46,151 nt of DNA from Poronia punctata (GCA_022579005.1 MU401714.1:1-46151), one strand, 5' to 3'; positions 34,991-46,151 are shown, numbered from the stretch's first letter. Notes: generated by a model not told the origin, from the sequence alone. Program-made: numbers and translations.

Positions 34991-36681
34991 GACTATAAAA
35001 ATAGCGGCGATGCGTCAGCCATTACGAGCGTAAAAACGGACTCAACAAAATCAAAGGACAAGATGGGGAGAGTAGCAACAGCGCAAAAGGAAGCTAGACG
35101 GTTTCGTCACCGTACCCTTTAACCTCTTGTGACGGTTGTGTTCATCCACAAAAACATAATCTAGAACATGATTATTAGAGGAACCATTCTACTACTGTCG
35201 GGGTCATGGCGGGTAGCGAACTCTTCTGCTCTCTTTGAGGTTGATATGGTGGCGGGAATGAAAACGAGTTCACATGCGCGCTCTGCGGCAGCAGCGGGCG
35301 CGACGTTGCTGGATCGTTCGACGACATGGTTGGTTGGCCGACCGTGTACGGCCTTCGCGTTCTCGTCGCAACGTTTCGAAAATGTAGTCATTCAAGCGCG
35401 CTTTCGTGTGGAATAAAGCGGCCGCGGGTGACGAGACCTCGGGAGTTGTCGATCGATATTGTCGCCGGTATTATTGCTATTAGGTATGTTGACTTATCGC
35501 TGGTGTCGTCGGGGACGTTGAAGCTATCGCCTGCGTAGTCAAATAAAAGTCTCCGAATTGTTCCGAGTTGTTGGGTCTTTTGAAACGTCTAAATATTATG
35601 GTTGTAATTGCGATCGTGGGTTGCGCAGCCGTGGCTTGTGTGGCCTTCCAAATCTCTACCCAATACAACCGGCAAATCGAACGTTGTCTGTCGCACGTAT
35701 TTCACCTAGTCTAGTTGTAATTCTAAACTTGGAGTTGTAATCGTAAGCGTCGTCTCAGGAATCCAGGGTTTCAGTCTTGGGCTTTGCGCGCGCGCGCCTC
35801 GAAGCAAATATCCAGCTCTCTCCACTTCCGTCTTTCAGACCAAAAGAAGCTTCTTCTTCTCCCCCCTTCCGTTCGCGTGATATGGTGCTTGTAACCGTCC
35901 GGTTATACCAAGGTAAAAAGTAAAAACAAGCGAATAGATTGCGACAAATGACAAGGAACAGGCTGGAAAATCGAGTGTCCGAGAGTCTTGTCTACCTGTA
36001 CAATCTCATTTGTACCGGCGCCAGGGAAGACCCGGCTTTCGGGGTTTTGGCTAGGTGAGGGGACAGGTCCTGATTATCAAGGCATTTCGTTCTGTGTGGG
36101 GGTGGGCAGATAGAGACGACAGGCACCTAAACGTCCTAGAGCTAAAGCTTATGTACATAATAGGTTCAAGTTGGTAGCGTACCTAAGTAGCCTAACATTT
36201 GGAAGGGTTCACCAAGCAATTAGCCTACATATTTACCACGAACCTGTTTTAAATAACCTATTTGGGGAAAGTCAACTGCCCTAAATACATTAGTTGGGCT
36301 TTAATTCAAAGCCCTGTCCATGCCTAGAGGTTTAGTTGCTTATTACTGTAGGTACGCAGGAACAATGTCAAGATGGGGTTGAAAGGCGGAACTGGGGGAA
36401 GAGGAAGAAAGAAGAGTGGGGGTATTGGCCCTACCTGTCTATGTAGCCTTGGGTAGAAAGATGGCAATATTCTTCAAGTTTTTTTCCCCTTCTCTTTACA
36501 ATGGTACAATAAGGTGGTATAGGTATATACTTGAATTATTTGCTCACGTGGTGGCTTTGAAATACCTAGAACGTGTGGAATATGTGCCATAGGCAAAAGC
36601 ATTACCCACATGCCACCTACGAGTAGATACAGCTCTGATGGGTTGCAGCATGATGTAACCTTTAGCCCTGTAGGTCACAAT
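34991..36681. other. Upstream region of the transcription factor, with a probable missing first exon
   Basis: On the minus strand an ATG at 35327-35325 opens a 50-codon frame beginning MSSNDPATSRPLLPQ, a Ser/Pro-rich type of sequence common before fungal zinc clusters. The TATAG just before 34990 with a CTGAC branch site looks like a 3' splice site. The only in-phase donor I find is weak (GTTCGC), so I do not join them. Further right are a (GC)n tract near 35786-35797, a CT-rich stretch at 35816-35875 and unassigned DNA up to family C. Confidence 0.45.
36678..36681. repeat. Target-site duplication of family C, left
   Basis: CAAT before the 5' LTR, repeated at 43881-43884. If the LTR is taken one base shorter, the duplication is the pentamer ACAAT. 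Either reading marks a single insertion. Confidence 0.75.
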
Positions 36682-36950
36682 TGTTAGGATCGGATTTACA
36701 ATTTTCCAATTCTAAAAGCTCCGATTACTTGACCTTTCCATTTTTATCTGTTAGACCTACCTATGAATCCTATGATTCAGGGAGTAACCCCCTTAATAGG
36801 TAACTTTTATACTACAGTTATAAACCTTAAATCTCTAGTGTTTATATTAAAATAAGAGGAATTAAATAGATTAATTTGTATAAAATAAAATTACCTTTTT
36901 TGTTACTTTTAAGATCTAAATACCTTAGTATAAGCTTATATTTTTTTTTA
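36682..36950 (+). repeat. Family C 5' LTR (about 269 bp)
   Basis: Aligned end to end with 43612-43880, with differences that are essentially all transitions. The outer half keeps C and G (for example TGTTAGGATCGG against TGTTAAAATTAA), while the inner half is RIP-mutated. Confidence 0.9.
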
Positions 36951-39900
36951 GTGTTCTTAGTAAGGCACTAAGATGCTTTAAAAATAAAAAAAACTGTTTA
37001 TTACGCAAGGTTGTTAATACTTTTAAAAGCTATATTAGCTATTATATTATTGTAAAAAGCTATATTAGCCTTTTAAATTATTATATTAAAAAGCTATATT
37101 AGCTTTTAAATTATATTAAAAAGCTATATTAGCTTTTAAACCTGTTATAAAAAGCTATATTAGCCTTATTTAAAAATTAAAAAAAGCTATATTAGCTATT
37201 TTAAAAATTTACTATATTAGTAAACTTATTAGTTTATTATTTAAATATATTAATTATATTATTATACTACCTAACTTAAAAACACCTTATACTTGTTATA
37301 TAAAAAGGTTAACTTAAGGTATTATTATATTTATTTAATTTGTTATTTAAAAAAGCAAAAAATTTTAATAAAAAGCTATTACTTATTAATTTAAGATATA
37401 AATATTTAAACTTTTTATACGTTAAAAAACTTGTTATATAGTTACTTTTAACTTGTTTAATTTAAATTTTGCTATTTAATATAAAAAAAAACAAAGTTAT
37501 ATTATTAAAAGCTAAATAGCTATATTTAAATTTAGCTAATTATAGTTAGTTTACTAAAAAAGCATTTGTAATATAATAAATTTAAAGGGTTTAATAAAAG
37601 TTCTATAAAGTAAAAGCTTTTAACTTATATTTAAATATAGTAAAAGTAATAAATATATTTTATAAAAAAGCTGCTGCTACTTTTATTAATAGTTAAATTA
37701 ACTTATAAGCAATTATAGCTAAAGCTAAAAGCTAAAAAGCATTGTTAAAAGATCTCTTAGCTTTTAAATAAGCTTTTTAAAATAAGTTTTTAGCTAAGTT
37801 AAAAAATAAAAACGCTATTTAACTTATAAATAACTTGCAAAAGCTTTATTAAAAAAATAAAAACTTAGTTTTATATTATAACTAAACTATTATATTGCTA
37901 AAAAAAATAAAAAGCTAAAATGCTTTTATTACTATATTTTTTATTTAATTATTAGTATTTAAGCAATTTACTTTAAAATTAGTTATTAAAGCGTTTATTA
38001 ATAAGATTTAAAATAAAGATTTTAAACTAAAAGCTATAAATAAAAAAGCTTGCAATGCTTGTTTACTAAAAAATTTCTAGGATGTAGTAAAAAGTGTAGC
38101 TTGTATGCTTAAAACTAAAAAATAGTTTTAAAAAAAAAAGGCTAAAAAGCTTAAGATTTAAATAATAAAAAAAATAATAGCTGTAAATGCTAGGATAAAC
38201 GTAAATAAAGCAATTTAAAAAGCTTATTTAATTTTTAATATTATTTTATTATTAAGCTTTTATATATACTTAAAAAGATTTTTAAAATTTAAATTTAAAA
38301 AACTTAAAATTTTTTAAAAAACTTAATTAGAGCTTAATATATTAACTTAGCAAAATTTTTAACTTACTTATAAAAAAAGCTTTTAAAAATTAGGATATAA
38401 AGTAGTAAGGTAGCAAACAGCACTTATTATTAAAACAAACCTATTAAAGCTCTTACTATAAAAAAACTTAAAAAATCTATTAGTAAATAAAAAAAAAAAA
38501 GTTATAAAAAGTATTAAAGTTTGCTTTTATTATAAAAAACTAAGTTATATTAAACTAAATTATACTATACTTAAAGCATTTACTTTAAAACTATAAAAAT
38601 AAGTATAGTTAAAAGCTTTAATAGTTTTTTATAAAGGAGCAAAAAGAATAAAAGTTAATAGTGCTAAGCTTGTTTCTTTTTTAGCTACGTTATATTATCT
38701 TATAATACTTTAAAAAATAGCTTAAAAAAATAATAACAATTTGTTAAATAAAAGATCTTAGCATTATATTACTATAAGCTTATTAAGCTATATACTTAAA
38801 AGATTTAAGTTTAAAAGATTTAAGTTTAAAGCATTTAAATTTAAAAAATTTAAAAATAAAAAGAAATTAGAAAATTATAAGCAAAAAGATAAGCTAAAAG
38901 CTTAAATATGCTTATTATAAAGCATGCTTACAAAAGTATTTAAAAAACTTTTAAAGCAAAGACGTAATAAGGAAAGATTAATTTTTATTAAGTTACTTTT
39001 AAATAAGAAAAAAAGTAAAAAATATAAAAAAAATAAAAAGCAAAAAGCTTTTTATTATACTAAGAAGATTTATAGTAAGCTAGAAAAAAGACTTTTTAAT
39101 TATAAAAAGCTAGCTAATTAGATTTAAGTTAAAATAAGTTTAATAGATTTGTTTTAAGTTAGTTTTAATGCTTTTTTGGCTATAAAGTATATAGCTACCT
39201 AAATTACTATAAAAGCTTAGAAAAAAGCTAAATTAATAGCTTAAACTAAGAAATTAATGTATTTAAACTTAAATTTAGCTTTAATATACTTAGCTACTGC
39301 TGCTTAAAAAGTTACTTTAATTTTTTGTTATAAAAAAAATAGAGAATAATTAACTAAATTGCTGCTAAAAAATTTTGCTTAAACTAACTAAGAATTTAAT
39401 ATTAATATTATATTTTAAAAAAAAGTAAAAAAGCTAAGTTTTAAAGCTTTTAAGCTTTTAAATTTAAAATTTAATTAGCTTTTTATTTAAATATTAAGTA
39501 AAAACTTAGCAAAGGTAATATACTACATTATTATAACACTAAGCATTAAAAAAGTATAGCATACTATATAAGCTATTATTAAAGCTTTTATAATAAGTTA
39601 TAAAATAAATAATAAAATTTATATAATTTTAAGACTTTTATAGTTATAAAACGTAGCTATAGTAATTAATATACGCTTAAATATTTTAAGTATAAAAAAC
39701 AAAAGTTAAAAAAACTTTTATATAAAAATTAAAAAACTTATAATAATTTAGTTTAAAAGTTATAAACTATTTTTGTTACTAAATAAACCTTTTATTAAAC
39801 TAAACTTAAAAGCAGCTTTAAAAAAGCTAAACAAATTAAAAACAAAGAATTTAAATAAATTTAAAAGCTTTAATAGTTTTTAAAGTAAAAATAAAAAAAA

Positions 39901-42900
39901 TTTAAAAGCTTTAAATAATTTATTAGAAAACTAAATAAGCTATTATAACTATACTATTAAGTTGTTTTAAACTGCTAAGTTATTAAATTTAAAATAAATA
40001 AGGTTATAAAAATTAAAACAAGCTTATTAATTAAGCTTTATACTATGCTTTTAAAAATATATTACCTAATAAATTCTTTTAAATTTATATTTTATTTTTA
40101 TAAGTAAACTATATATTATAAACTTAGGTTAAATATATATAGTGCTAGGAAAGCTGTATATTATACCTTAAAATTAATATTAATAATTTTTAATATAAAA
40201 AATTTAGTACTTAGTTAATACGTTACTTTAAAAAAAAAAAAAGTATGCACAAGATTATTAAAATTTGCTAAAAGCTTTTTAAAAGTAATAGTACTATTTT
40301 TTACTTAAAAAAAACCTATTTGCTAAGCTATAGTAACTATTAAAAAGGTTTTCTTATTAAAAGTAAAAGCTTAGTTTAAAAAATTTAAAATTTATTTAAG
40401 TCTATTAGTGCTAAATAATTTTTAAAAGAATATTATAAGGACTTTTTATATATACTAAAATCTTAATGCTTTTAGCATTATAAACATATAAGCAACTAAT
40501 TTATATAAATACTATATAAGGCTTAAAAAAAAAGTAAAGCTATAAAATAAATTTAAATAAAAAATATAAACCTAACCTTAAAAATATTAAATAAATAAAT
40601 TAGTATAAAAAAAAATTAATGCTAGTATATATAAATTAACTATTGCTATAAACAAAAAGCTTTTATTATAAAAATCCTAGCTTATAATAGTTATAAAAAA
40701 TTGCATATTTGTTAACTTAAACTTATAAAAAAAGCAATATATTATTTTTAACTACTGAAATGTAAATAAAAATCTGTTAAAAATTAATATACTACTTATT
40801 GCTAAGATTTATAATTACTTAAGCAATTTAGCAGCTAGAAGTTTTTTTAAATTTAATTTAAAAAACGCGTTTTAAGTAATTTTTATATATTTACTTTATA
40901 AACATATATTTGCTTTTTCCGTTTTAGAATTTTTGTAAATATAACTAACTAAAATGCTATAAAGCTTGCAAACGTTTGCTTTTTTTTTAACTAAGCTTAT
41001 AAAAATTATATTAAGCTTTATTTTATTTTTAGATTTTAAAAGTTTATTGCTATAACTATATAGTTTAGAAAATATAGTACTTATATTTTTTTATATAAAT
41101 AATATATTTTTATTTTATAAAGATTTTTAAGTATAATAAAAATTTATTAAGCTTAATTTTTTGCTAAAGATAGCATAAGCTATATTAAAATTATTTTTTA
41201 AAAAGATCTACTTTAAATATATTAAAATAGTAGCATTAAAAGTGCTTTATTATATTTATAAAAGCTTATAAGTAATACTAAAAAAAAGTAAAAAATTTTA
41301 AATATAGCTAGTACTAATAAATTAAATAGCTATAAAATTATTTTTAAAAGCTATTAGCTATACTTGTAAATAAATTAAAAATTTTGCTAAAATTGCAAGA
41401 CTATTAACTAGATTAACTAGATTTATTAAGTAGCAATAAAACTATATAAAAGCTTTAGCTTTTAACCTATTAAAAACGCAATTTTTAGCTATTATAAAAA
41501 CATATAGACATATTTATAATAAGGAAGTAAAGGCATTTACTAATGCTTTAAAATATAGTAGCAGATTTTTTATTATATAAACTTAAAATAAAATTAATAT
41601 TTTTTTAATATATAATAGTTTTTTATTTATAAAAACTTAAAAAAACTATAAAATATATAAACGTAAGCTTTTAGTTATTATAAAGCTTTTATATTATTAT
41701 ATTTAATACTTTATTATACTACTTAAAAAATAGTTAGTTATATATACTAATTACTTATTGCTTAGCTTTTTTATTAACTTAATATATTATAAAAGTATTT
41801 ATGCTAAATAAGCTAATAAGCTTAAATAGTTAAACGTTTAAATTTAATATATTTTTAAAAAAAAAATAAAGCTACAAATACTTTATTAAAAATAATATTT
41901 AAAAAAGATAACTATAATTTTAATATTTTAAAAAAGCTTAGCAAATTAAATAACTATAGTAAATAAATCTAGAAAAATAGTAAAAAAAGGTATGAAAATA
42001 TCTTGTTAAAGCTTTTAAAAAAAAAGGCAAAAGTTTTAATTAAAGCTAACTATTAAGCTACTAAATAAGTAAACTTAAAATTATATTTTTATACTATATA
42101 AAACTAGTTTAATAAATTAAATAAATTCTAGTTACTAAGTAACTTAATATTAAGTTTTAAAAATCTTATATATAATTTAAAGTATAAAGCTAAATTATAG
42201 TATTTAAATATTTGCAAGCTTTTAAAAAAAGAATATTGTAATCTATTAAACAAAATAAAAAAAAAAGTATTACTTAAACAAGCATAAGATTATTAAATTT
42301 ATAAAAATTAGCTTAAGCATTAATAGCAAAAAATGTAAAAGTTATATATATATTAAAATAAAGTAATAAAAGCTTTTAAGCAAGCTTATAATAATTTAAG
42401 TTATTTTTTAGTAGTAATAATGCTTTAAAAAATAAGCAAATTAGTATACTAGCTAACTATAATAAAAAATATATAAAATTATTACTTAGAATATATGCGC
42501 TATACTAAATATAAGCTAGCTATATTAAAAGCTTTTAATTTTTTTATTATAGTAATAGCACTATTTTAAATTATTATTATAAATTTTATTAAACTATTTT
42601 TAAAAATATTTAAAAAATATTGTTATTATTTACTATTAGTAAATTATTTTAGCTGTTTTGCTTAAGCTATACTTATAAAAAACTATAAAAAAAGTTTAGC
42701 AAAAACTAAAATTGCAAAATAAAAATATTTTATTAGCGTTACTTTATTAAAAGTATATACAAATTTTAAAAAAGCTTTTATTTTAAAAAAATTTAGTTAT
42801 ATACTTTAAAAAATAAGCACTAAGCTTATTAATTTACTTTTAAAATCTTATAAATTTGTTAAAATAATAAAAGCATATATAAAAATTTTTTAATAAGTAT

Positions 42901-43611
42901 TTAAAAAAATTACTTTTATAAACATAATATAAGCTAACTAATTACTAAAAGCAATCTTATATTATAATAGTAAACTAATAATATTAATTAGATTATTACT
43001 AGTTAAAATATTATATAAAGTTATACTTTATAAGTTATTAAAATTAAAGTTTTTATTAGCTAATTAAGCTATTTTAAAAACTTTACTAGCTTTTAAAAAT
43101 TTTAACTTACTAATAAAAAATAAGCTTATATTATTATAAGCAAAGCTTATAACTAAAATATAAGCAAATTAAAAAAGCATTTTAAAAAGCATGTTAATTA
43201 AACATAAATTTAAAAAATATTAGCATAATATAAAAGTTCTAAAAATTTAGCTTAAAGATTTTATAATATTGTTATAAAAAAAAAAGCTATAAAAGCTAAC
43301 TTTATAATAAAAAGGTCCGTTTATTATTAAAAAGCATTTTAGTAAGCTATTATTTAAATTAATTAACTTAAATAAATTACTAACATTTTTATATAACTAT
43401 TATAAAAACTTATTAAAAGTTTTTAAACTATAAAAAAAATATTTGCATTAAAAAAATAACCTAGTATTGCCTATAAAAACAAGTATACACATTTGTTAAC
43501 TATTTAATTAAGCTTAACCCTTTACATTTACTACTTATTGCTTTATTTAACAAGCTTATAATAACTTTATCCTTTAACTGCAAAGCGCAAACTTCTTTAT
43601 TTTTATTTATT
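36951..43611 (+). pseudogene. Family C gag-pol remnant (RT-RH-IN)
   Basis: Stops throughout, but pol is readable in one frame. The reverse transcriptase catalytic YIDD is present as YINN at 41092-41103. A block resembling YIKNFAKIARPLTRLT lies at about 41365-41415. RNase H follows with a DAS-like site near 41535-41550, an IYERELLAII-like block near 41655-41690 and a YIPGKK-like end near 41850-41870. Integrase blocks resembling VDYFSRFAQAIP (42639-42674) and VYTDNGKAF (42753-42779) follow. The 4 kb before reverse transcriptase should hold gag and protease, but I could not identify them. A 65-codon lysine-rich open frame at 38924-39121 is an accident of RIP, not a gene. Confidence 0.85.
37025..37200 (+). 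repeat. Tandem AAAAAGCTATATTAGC repeats in the family C leader
   Basis: Six copies of AAAAGCTATATTAGC at irregular spacing. A perfect pair of 30-bp units lies at 37081-37110 and 37111-37140. They sit just inside the 5' LTR, in the untranslated leader of the element. Perfect identity of the pair, despite heavy RIP around it, suggests duplication after mutation or equal mutation of both units. Confidence 0.85.
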
Positions 43612-43880
43612 TGTTAAAATTAAATTTATAATTTTCCAATTTTAAAAGCTTCAATTATTTAACTTTTCTATTTTTATTTATTAGACCTACCTATAAATCT
43701 TATAATTTAAAGAGTAACCCCCTTAATAGGTAACTTCTATACTATAGTTATAAACCTTAAATCCCTAGTGTTTACATTAAAATAAAGGAAATTAAATAAA
43801 TTAATCCGTACAGAATAAAATCACCTTTTTCGTCACTTTTAAGATCTAAATACCCTGGTGCAAGCTCATATCCTTCTTTA
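43612..43880 (+). repeat. Family C 3' LTR (about 269 bp)
   Basis: Partner of 36682-36950. The inner (left) half is RIP-mutated and the outer (right) half keeps C and G, the reverse of the 5' LTR. Confidence 0.9.
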
Positions 43881-43884
43881 CAAT
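43881..43884. repeat. Target-site duplication of family C, right
   Basis: CAAT, matching 36678-36681. Confidence 0.75.
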
Positions 43885-44470
43885 ATCAGTTAAAAACAGC
43901 ACATCATCCAACATTAAAAACCGTCAAATATTACAAGAAACAAATACTTGCGTAATATGCCCCTTGTATGTGTGTACAAGTACATAATGTTAGTAGCTAC
44001 TAGGTTGCTGCTCTTGATTGATGGTTTACATGTAGTTGTTGGCTTGCCAGGCATCCAACAGCAGAAGTTCAATTAGAAAGTTGCTGTTTTTCAAGACCAC
44101 AACATGTTTTGTCAACAAGGGACCATATGAGTAGGAACCCGACTATATCATATGTGGACGTGGAAGATCGCCATGCCTGTCTAACTTAGCGTGCTTGGTC
44201 AGTATTTCCTTTTATCCGATGCATCGTCTCTAAGCATGAGTATATGGGTGTAGAAAGAGAAGCATGTGTACATAACTACTGACCGTTTGGTGCCTCTCCT
44301 AAGGTTTGGGGGCGGTAGGAGGCGGAAGATGCAAACACAGGTAGGACTGCCAATTAATTCCCTTTCTTTTCTTTTTTGTGACAAAAGCTTCTAGAATCCT
44401 GGGTGAAACTTGTATTACAGTCCATTCTTGACAGGTTATCATGTGGTATGCCTTGGCAAGGCACAGGACA
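43885..44470. other. Unique segment between two mobile elements
   Basis: About 590 bp of ordinary composition, with one 61-codon ORF (44199-44384, minus) lacking any recognisable feature. It ends at the TA target of the inverted-repeat element. Confidence 0.5.
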
Positions 44471-44472
44471 TA

Positions 44473-44566
44473 AGTCAACCACCCCCCTTACGAATCACCC
44501 CAGTCACGAATCACGTTTTCCTATACAAAATCACCAATTCAGCCCCTTGCAAAATCACTCAATAAA
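44473..44566 (+). repeat. Left terminal inverted repeat
   Basis: 94 bp, little mutated. It contains four spaced copies of an RAATCAC word (near 44491, 44508, 44527 and 44551), which may be iterated transposase-binding sites. Confidence 0.88.
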
Positions 44567-45218
44567 CCAGGTATAAACCTTAAACTTGAGAATTAGATTA
44601 ATTACATAAATAGAAATATAATAAAAGTAGGTTTTTATTTTTCCTATTTTTATTTAAAGAGATATTAAGGCATAAAGTTTAAGTTGTTAAAAGTACATTA
44701 ATTTACTATATAATGTGCACTTAAAATTAAGTACCTCTGTTTTTTAAAAATAAAAGCTTAACTAAACTAGCTATTAACTTAAACTCTTTTAAATAAAATA
44801 ATATAAAAATTAATAAACTAAACTTTAAAATATTATATAAATATATTAAATATTAGTGCTTATAGCTTAATTTTTATTTTTTTTATTAAAATTTTATAAG
44901 GGCTTAAATTTCTTTAGCTATAAATTAGCTTAACTATAATATATTTACTAAATATTTTATATTTATATTAATTAATTTTAAAAAAATTTTATATTTAAAA
45001 CTTTAGCTTAATAGCTAGTCTAGTTAAGCTTTTATTTTAAAAAAACCAAGGTACTTAAATTTTAGTATATATTATATAGTAAATTAATATACTTTTAACC
45101 TTTAAAGGTTTACCTTTTAATATTTCCTTAAATAAAAATGCTAAAAATAAAAACCTAACTTGGTTTTATTGTATTTTATATAAATAACATAAATCTAAAA
45201 GTATAGCTTTATGGCTAT

Positions 45219-45312
45219 TTTATTAAGTGATTTTGCAAGGGGCTGGATTAGTAATTTTGTATAGGAAAACGTGATTTGTAACTAGGGTGATTTGTAAGGG
45301 GGGTGGTTGACT
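45219..45312 (-). repeat. Right terminal inverted repeat
   Basis: Reverse complement of 44473-44566 with about a dozen transitions and no gaps. It keeps the same spaced AATCAC words. Confidence 0.88.
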
Positions 45313-45314
45313 TA

Positions 45315-45486
45315 CCTAAAATCTCTCGTTATTGTTTAAATACCTACTTACCTACCAGACTCCGGTGTCCAACGGTGTCCAAGACACTACTTACTCATAC
45401 ACAATACAACTTAGTATTTAGTAGGTACAGGCATATAAACAGCTATTTTAAGATAAGAAATATTTTATTATAAATATTACTATAGT
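45315..45486. other. Short spacer between mobile elements
   Basis: About 170 bp of ordinary to moderately A+T-rich DNA, with a small local duplication (CCGGTGTCCAACGGTGTCCAAG) near 45361-45383. No gene. Confidence 0.5.
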
Positions 45487-45816
45487 TGTTATACAGGACG
45501 TTTAGGTAATAAAACCTAGCTAATCAGAAGGCTATAAGTGTTAGAGACAGCCCTTTTAAATAAAAGGGTTAAATAGGATTAACTTGTTAGTTTTATATTG
45601 TATGCACTTATAAATATAAGGTGCAAACTTCCTTTATATAAAGGAAATAAGGACTGCTAATCTTTAGCTAGGAATAAAAATAAATAAACTTATATTTTTT
45701 TAAAAGCTTAAAAAAGGACTTTTTTTTTATAAACCCTTTTAGCTTATATAAAATTATTAAATTAAATTAAAGCTATTTTTACTTTTAAGTTGCTATATTA
45801 AGCTTTTTATTATAAA
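45487..45816 (+). repeat. Family B LTR, right copy
   Basis: Direct repeat of 12899-13227 and less mutated at its left end (TGTTATACAGGACG). The A+T-rich DNA to its right suggests it is the 5' LTR of another family B element entering the window edge, as outer LTR ends in this window are the least mutated. Confidence 0.72.
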
Positions 45817-46151
45817 TAATTTTATATTTTTTAAAAAAAAGAACTTTAACCTACTTAGCTTAAGTTATAAAACTTTAGTTTTTTAATTTTATATATTATT
45901 TATATTTTTAAAATTTTTTATTAAAACTATTGCTAATAACGCCTTTTTTTTTTTAACTTTAATTACTAGTAGTAACTATTTTTATAACTAAGCTTTTTAG
46001 CTTTTAGTTGCTATACTAGTTATATAAGCACAGTTTTTTAATAAAAAAATTTTTTTTTTAAAAAACTTTAAATTTAAAAACTTTAATAAATTAAAATTTA
46101 AAAAATTATTTAATAATAGCTTAAATAAATTTTTATTTAAAAACAACGCTA
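45817..46151 (+). repeat. RIP-mutated DNA, probable start of a family B internal region
   Basis: Extremely A+T-rich, no domain readable, cut by the window end. The assignment rests only on its position after the LTR. Confidence 0.4.

Larger units (their letters stand above)
36682..43880 (+). mobile_element. Family C: full-length Ty3/gypsy retrotransposon, RIP-inactivated
   Basis: A 7.2-kb element with gap-free direct LTRs (36682-36950 and 43612-43880) starting TGTTA and ending TTTA (from CA by RIP), flanked by a 4-5 bp duplication. The internal region reads, on the plus strand, reverse transcriptase, RNase H, then integrase, the Ty3/gypsy order. Its sequence differs from families A and B. 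I found no clear polypurine tract next to the 3' LTR and no chromodomain, so subfamily placement is open. Confidence 0.9.
44473..45312. mobile_element. 840-bp DNA transposon or MITE with 94-bp inverted repeats
   Basis: The terminal inverted repeats 44473-44566 and 45219-45312 start AGTCAACCACCCCCC and match except for transitions. TA flanks both ends (44471-44472 and 45313-45314). TA duplication and an AGTCAA-type end fit the Tc1/mariner/pogo (Fot-like) group known in filamentous fungi. The interior (44590-45215) is A+T-rich, RIP-like, too short for a transposase and without a readable domain, so this is a non-autonomous or internally deleted copy. Confidence 0.88.

Noticed and set aside
35816..35920. 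CT-rich tract followed by an ATG at 35883 (plus strand) and a GTAAAA donor
   Set aside because: Could be a first exon, but I found no downstream exon before family C, so there is no support for a gene.
38924..39121. 65-codon lysine-rich frame
   Set aside because: Inside the RIP-mutated family C element; AAA/AAG codons arise from RIP of the A+T-rich strand.

Overview
The window looks like nuclear DNA from a filamentous ascomycete (Pezizomycotina, probably a Sordariomycete). Genes have short GT-AG introns with CTRAC-like branch sites, there is a Zn2Cys6 regulator, and a tRNA carries a short canonical intron. Balanced-composition gene DNA alternates abruptly with DNA that is very A+T-rich. In that A+T-rich DNA, repeat copies differ almost only by C-to-T and G-to-A transitions, the signature of repeat-induced point mutation (RIP).

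Layout. 1-13227: RIP-mutated repeats. These include a full-length Ty3/gypsy chromovirus (family A, 2909-10180, 320-bp LTRs, 5-bp target duplication) beside the 3' two-thirds of a second chromovirus (family B, about 10309-13227). 13228-36681: a gene island of ordinary composition. It carries a TMEM256/DUF423 membrane protein, adenine phosphoribosyltransferase, a large fungal multi-pass membrane protein, a Zn2Cys6 transcription factor, three identical tRNA-Ser(GCT) genes and an intron-containing tRNA-Asp(GTC). It also has long stretches (15.3-17.1, 18.3-26.2 and 30.4-31.8 kb) in which I find no gene. 36682-43880: a full-length RIP-mutated Ty3/gypsy element (family C, about 268-bp LTRs, 4-5 bp target duplication). 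43885-44470: a short unique segment. 44473-45312: an 840-bp DNA-transposon-like element with 94-bp inverted repeats and a TA target duplication. 45487 to the end: an LTR of family B in the same orientation as the left copy, probably the start of another copy running off the window.

The four protein genes are all on the minus strand and are unrelated housekeeping or regulatory genes, with no sign of a cluster or operon. Exon structures were built by hand from splice signals, reading-frame continuity and family similarity, and every junction is in phase. The transcription factor contains a scaffold gap inside an intron. The gap is flanked by G/C homopolymers and by an error-laden second copy of the adjacent exon end, which I read as an assembly artefact.

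I found no convincing new biological system. The most useful observations are the mirrored RIP gradients across the LTRs of families A and C, the likely mis-assembly in the transcription factor, a 10-mer (CTACTCGTAG) recurring between genes, and a roughly 8-kb gene-free stretch of normal composition.
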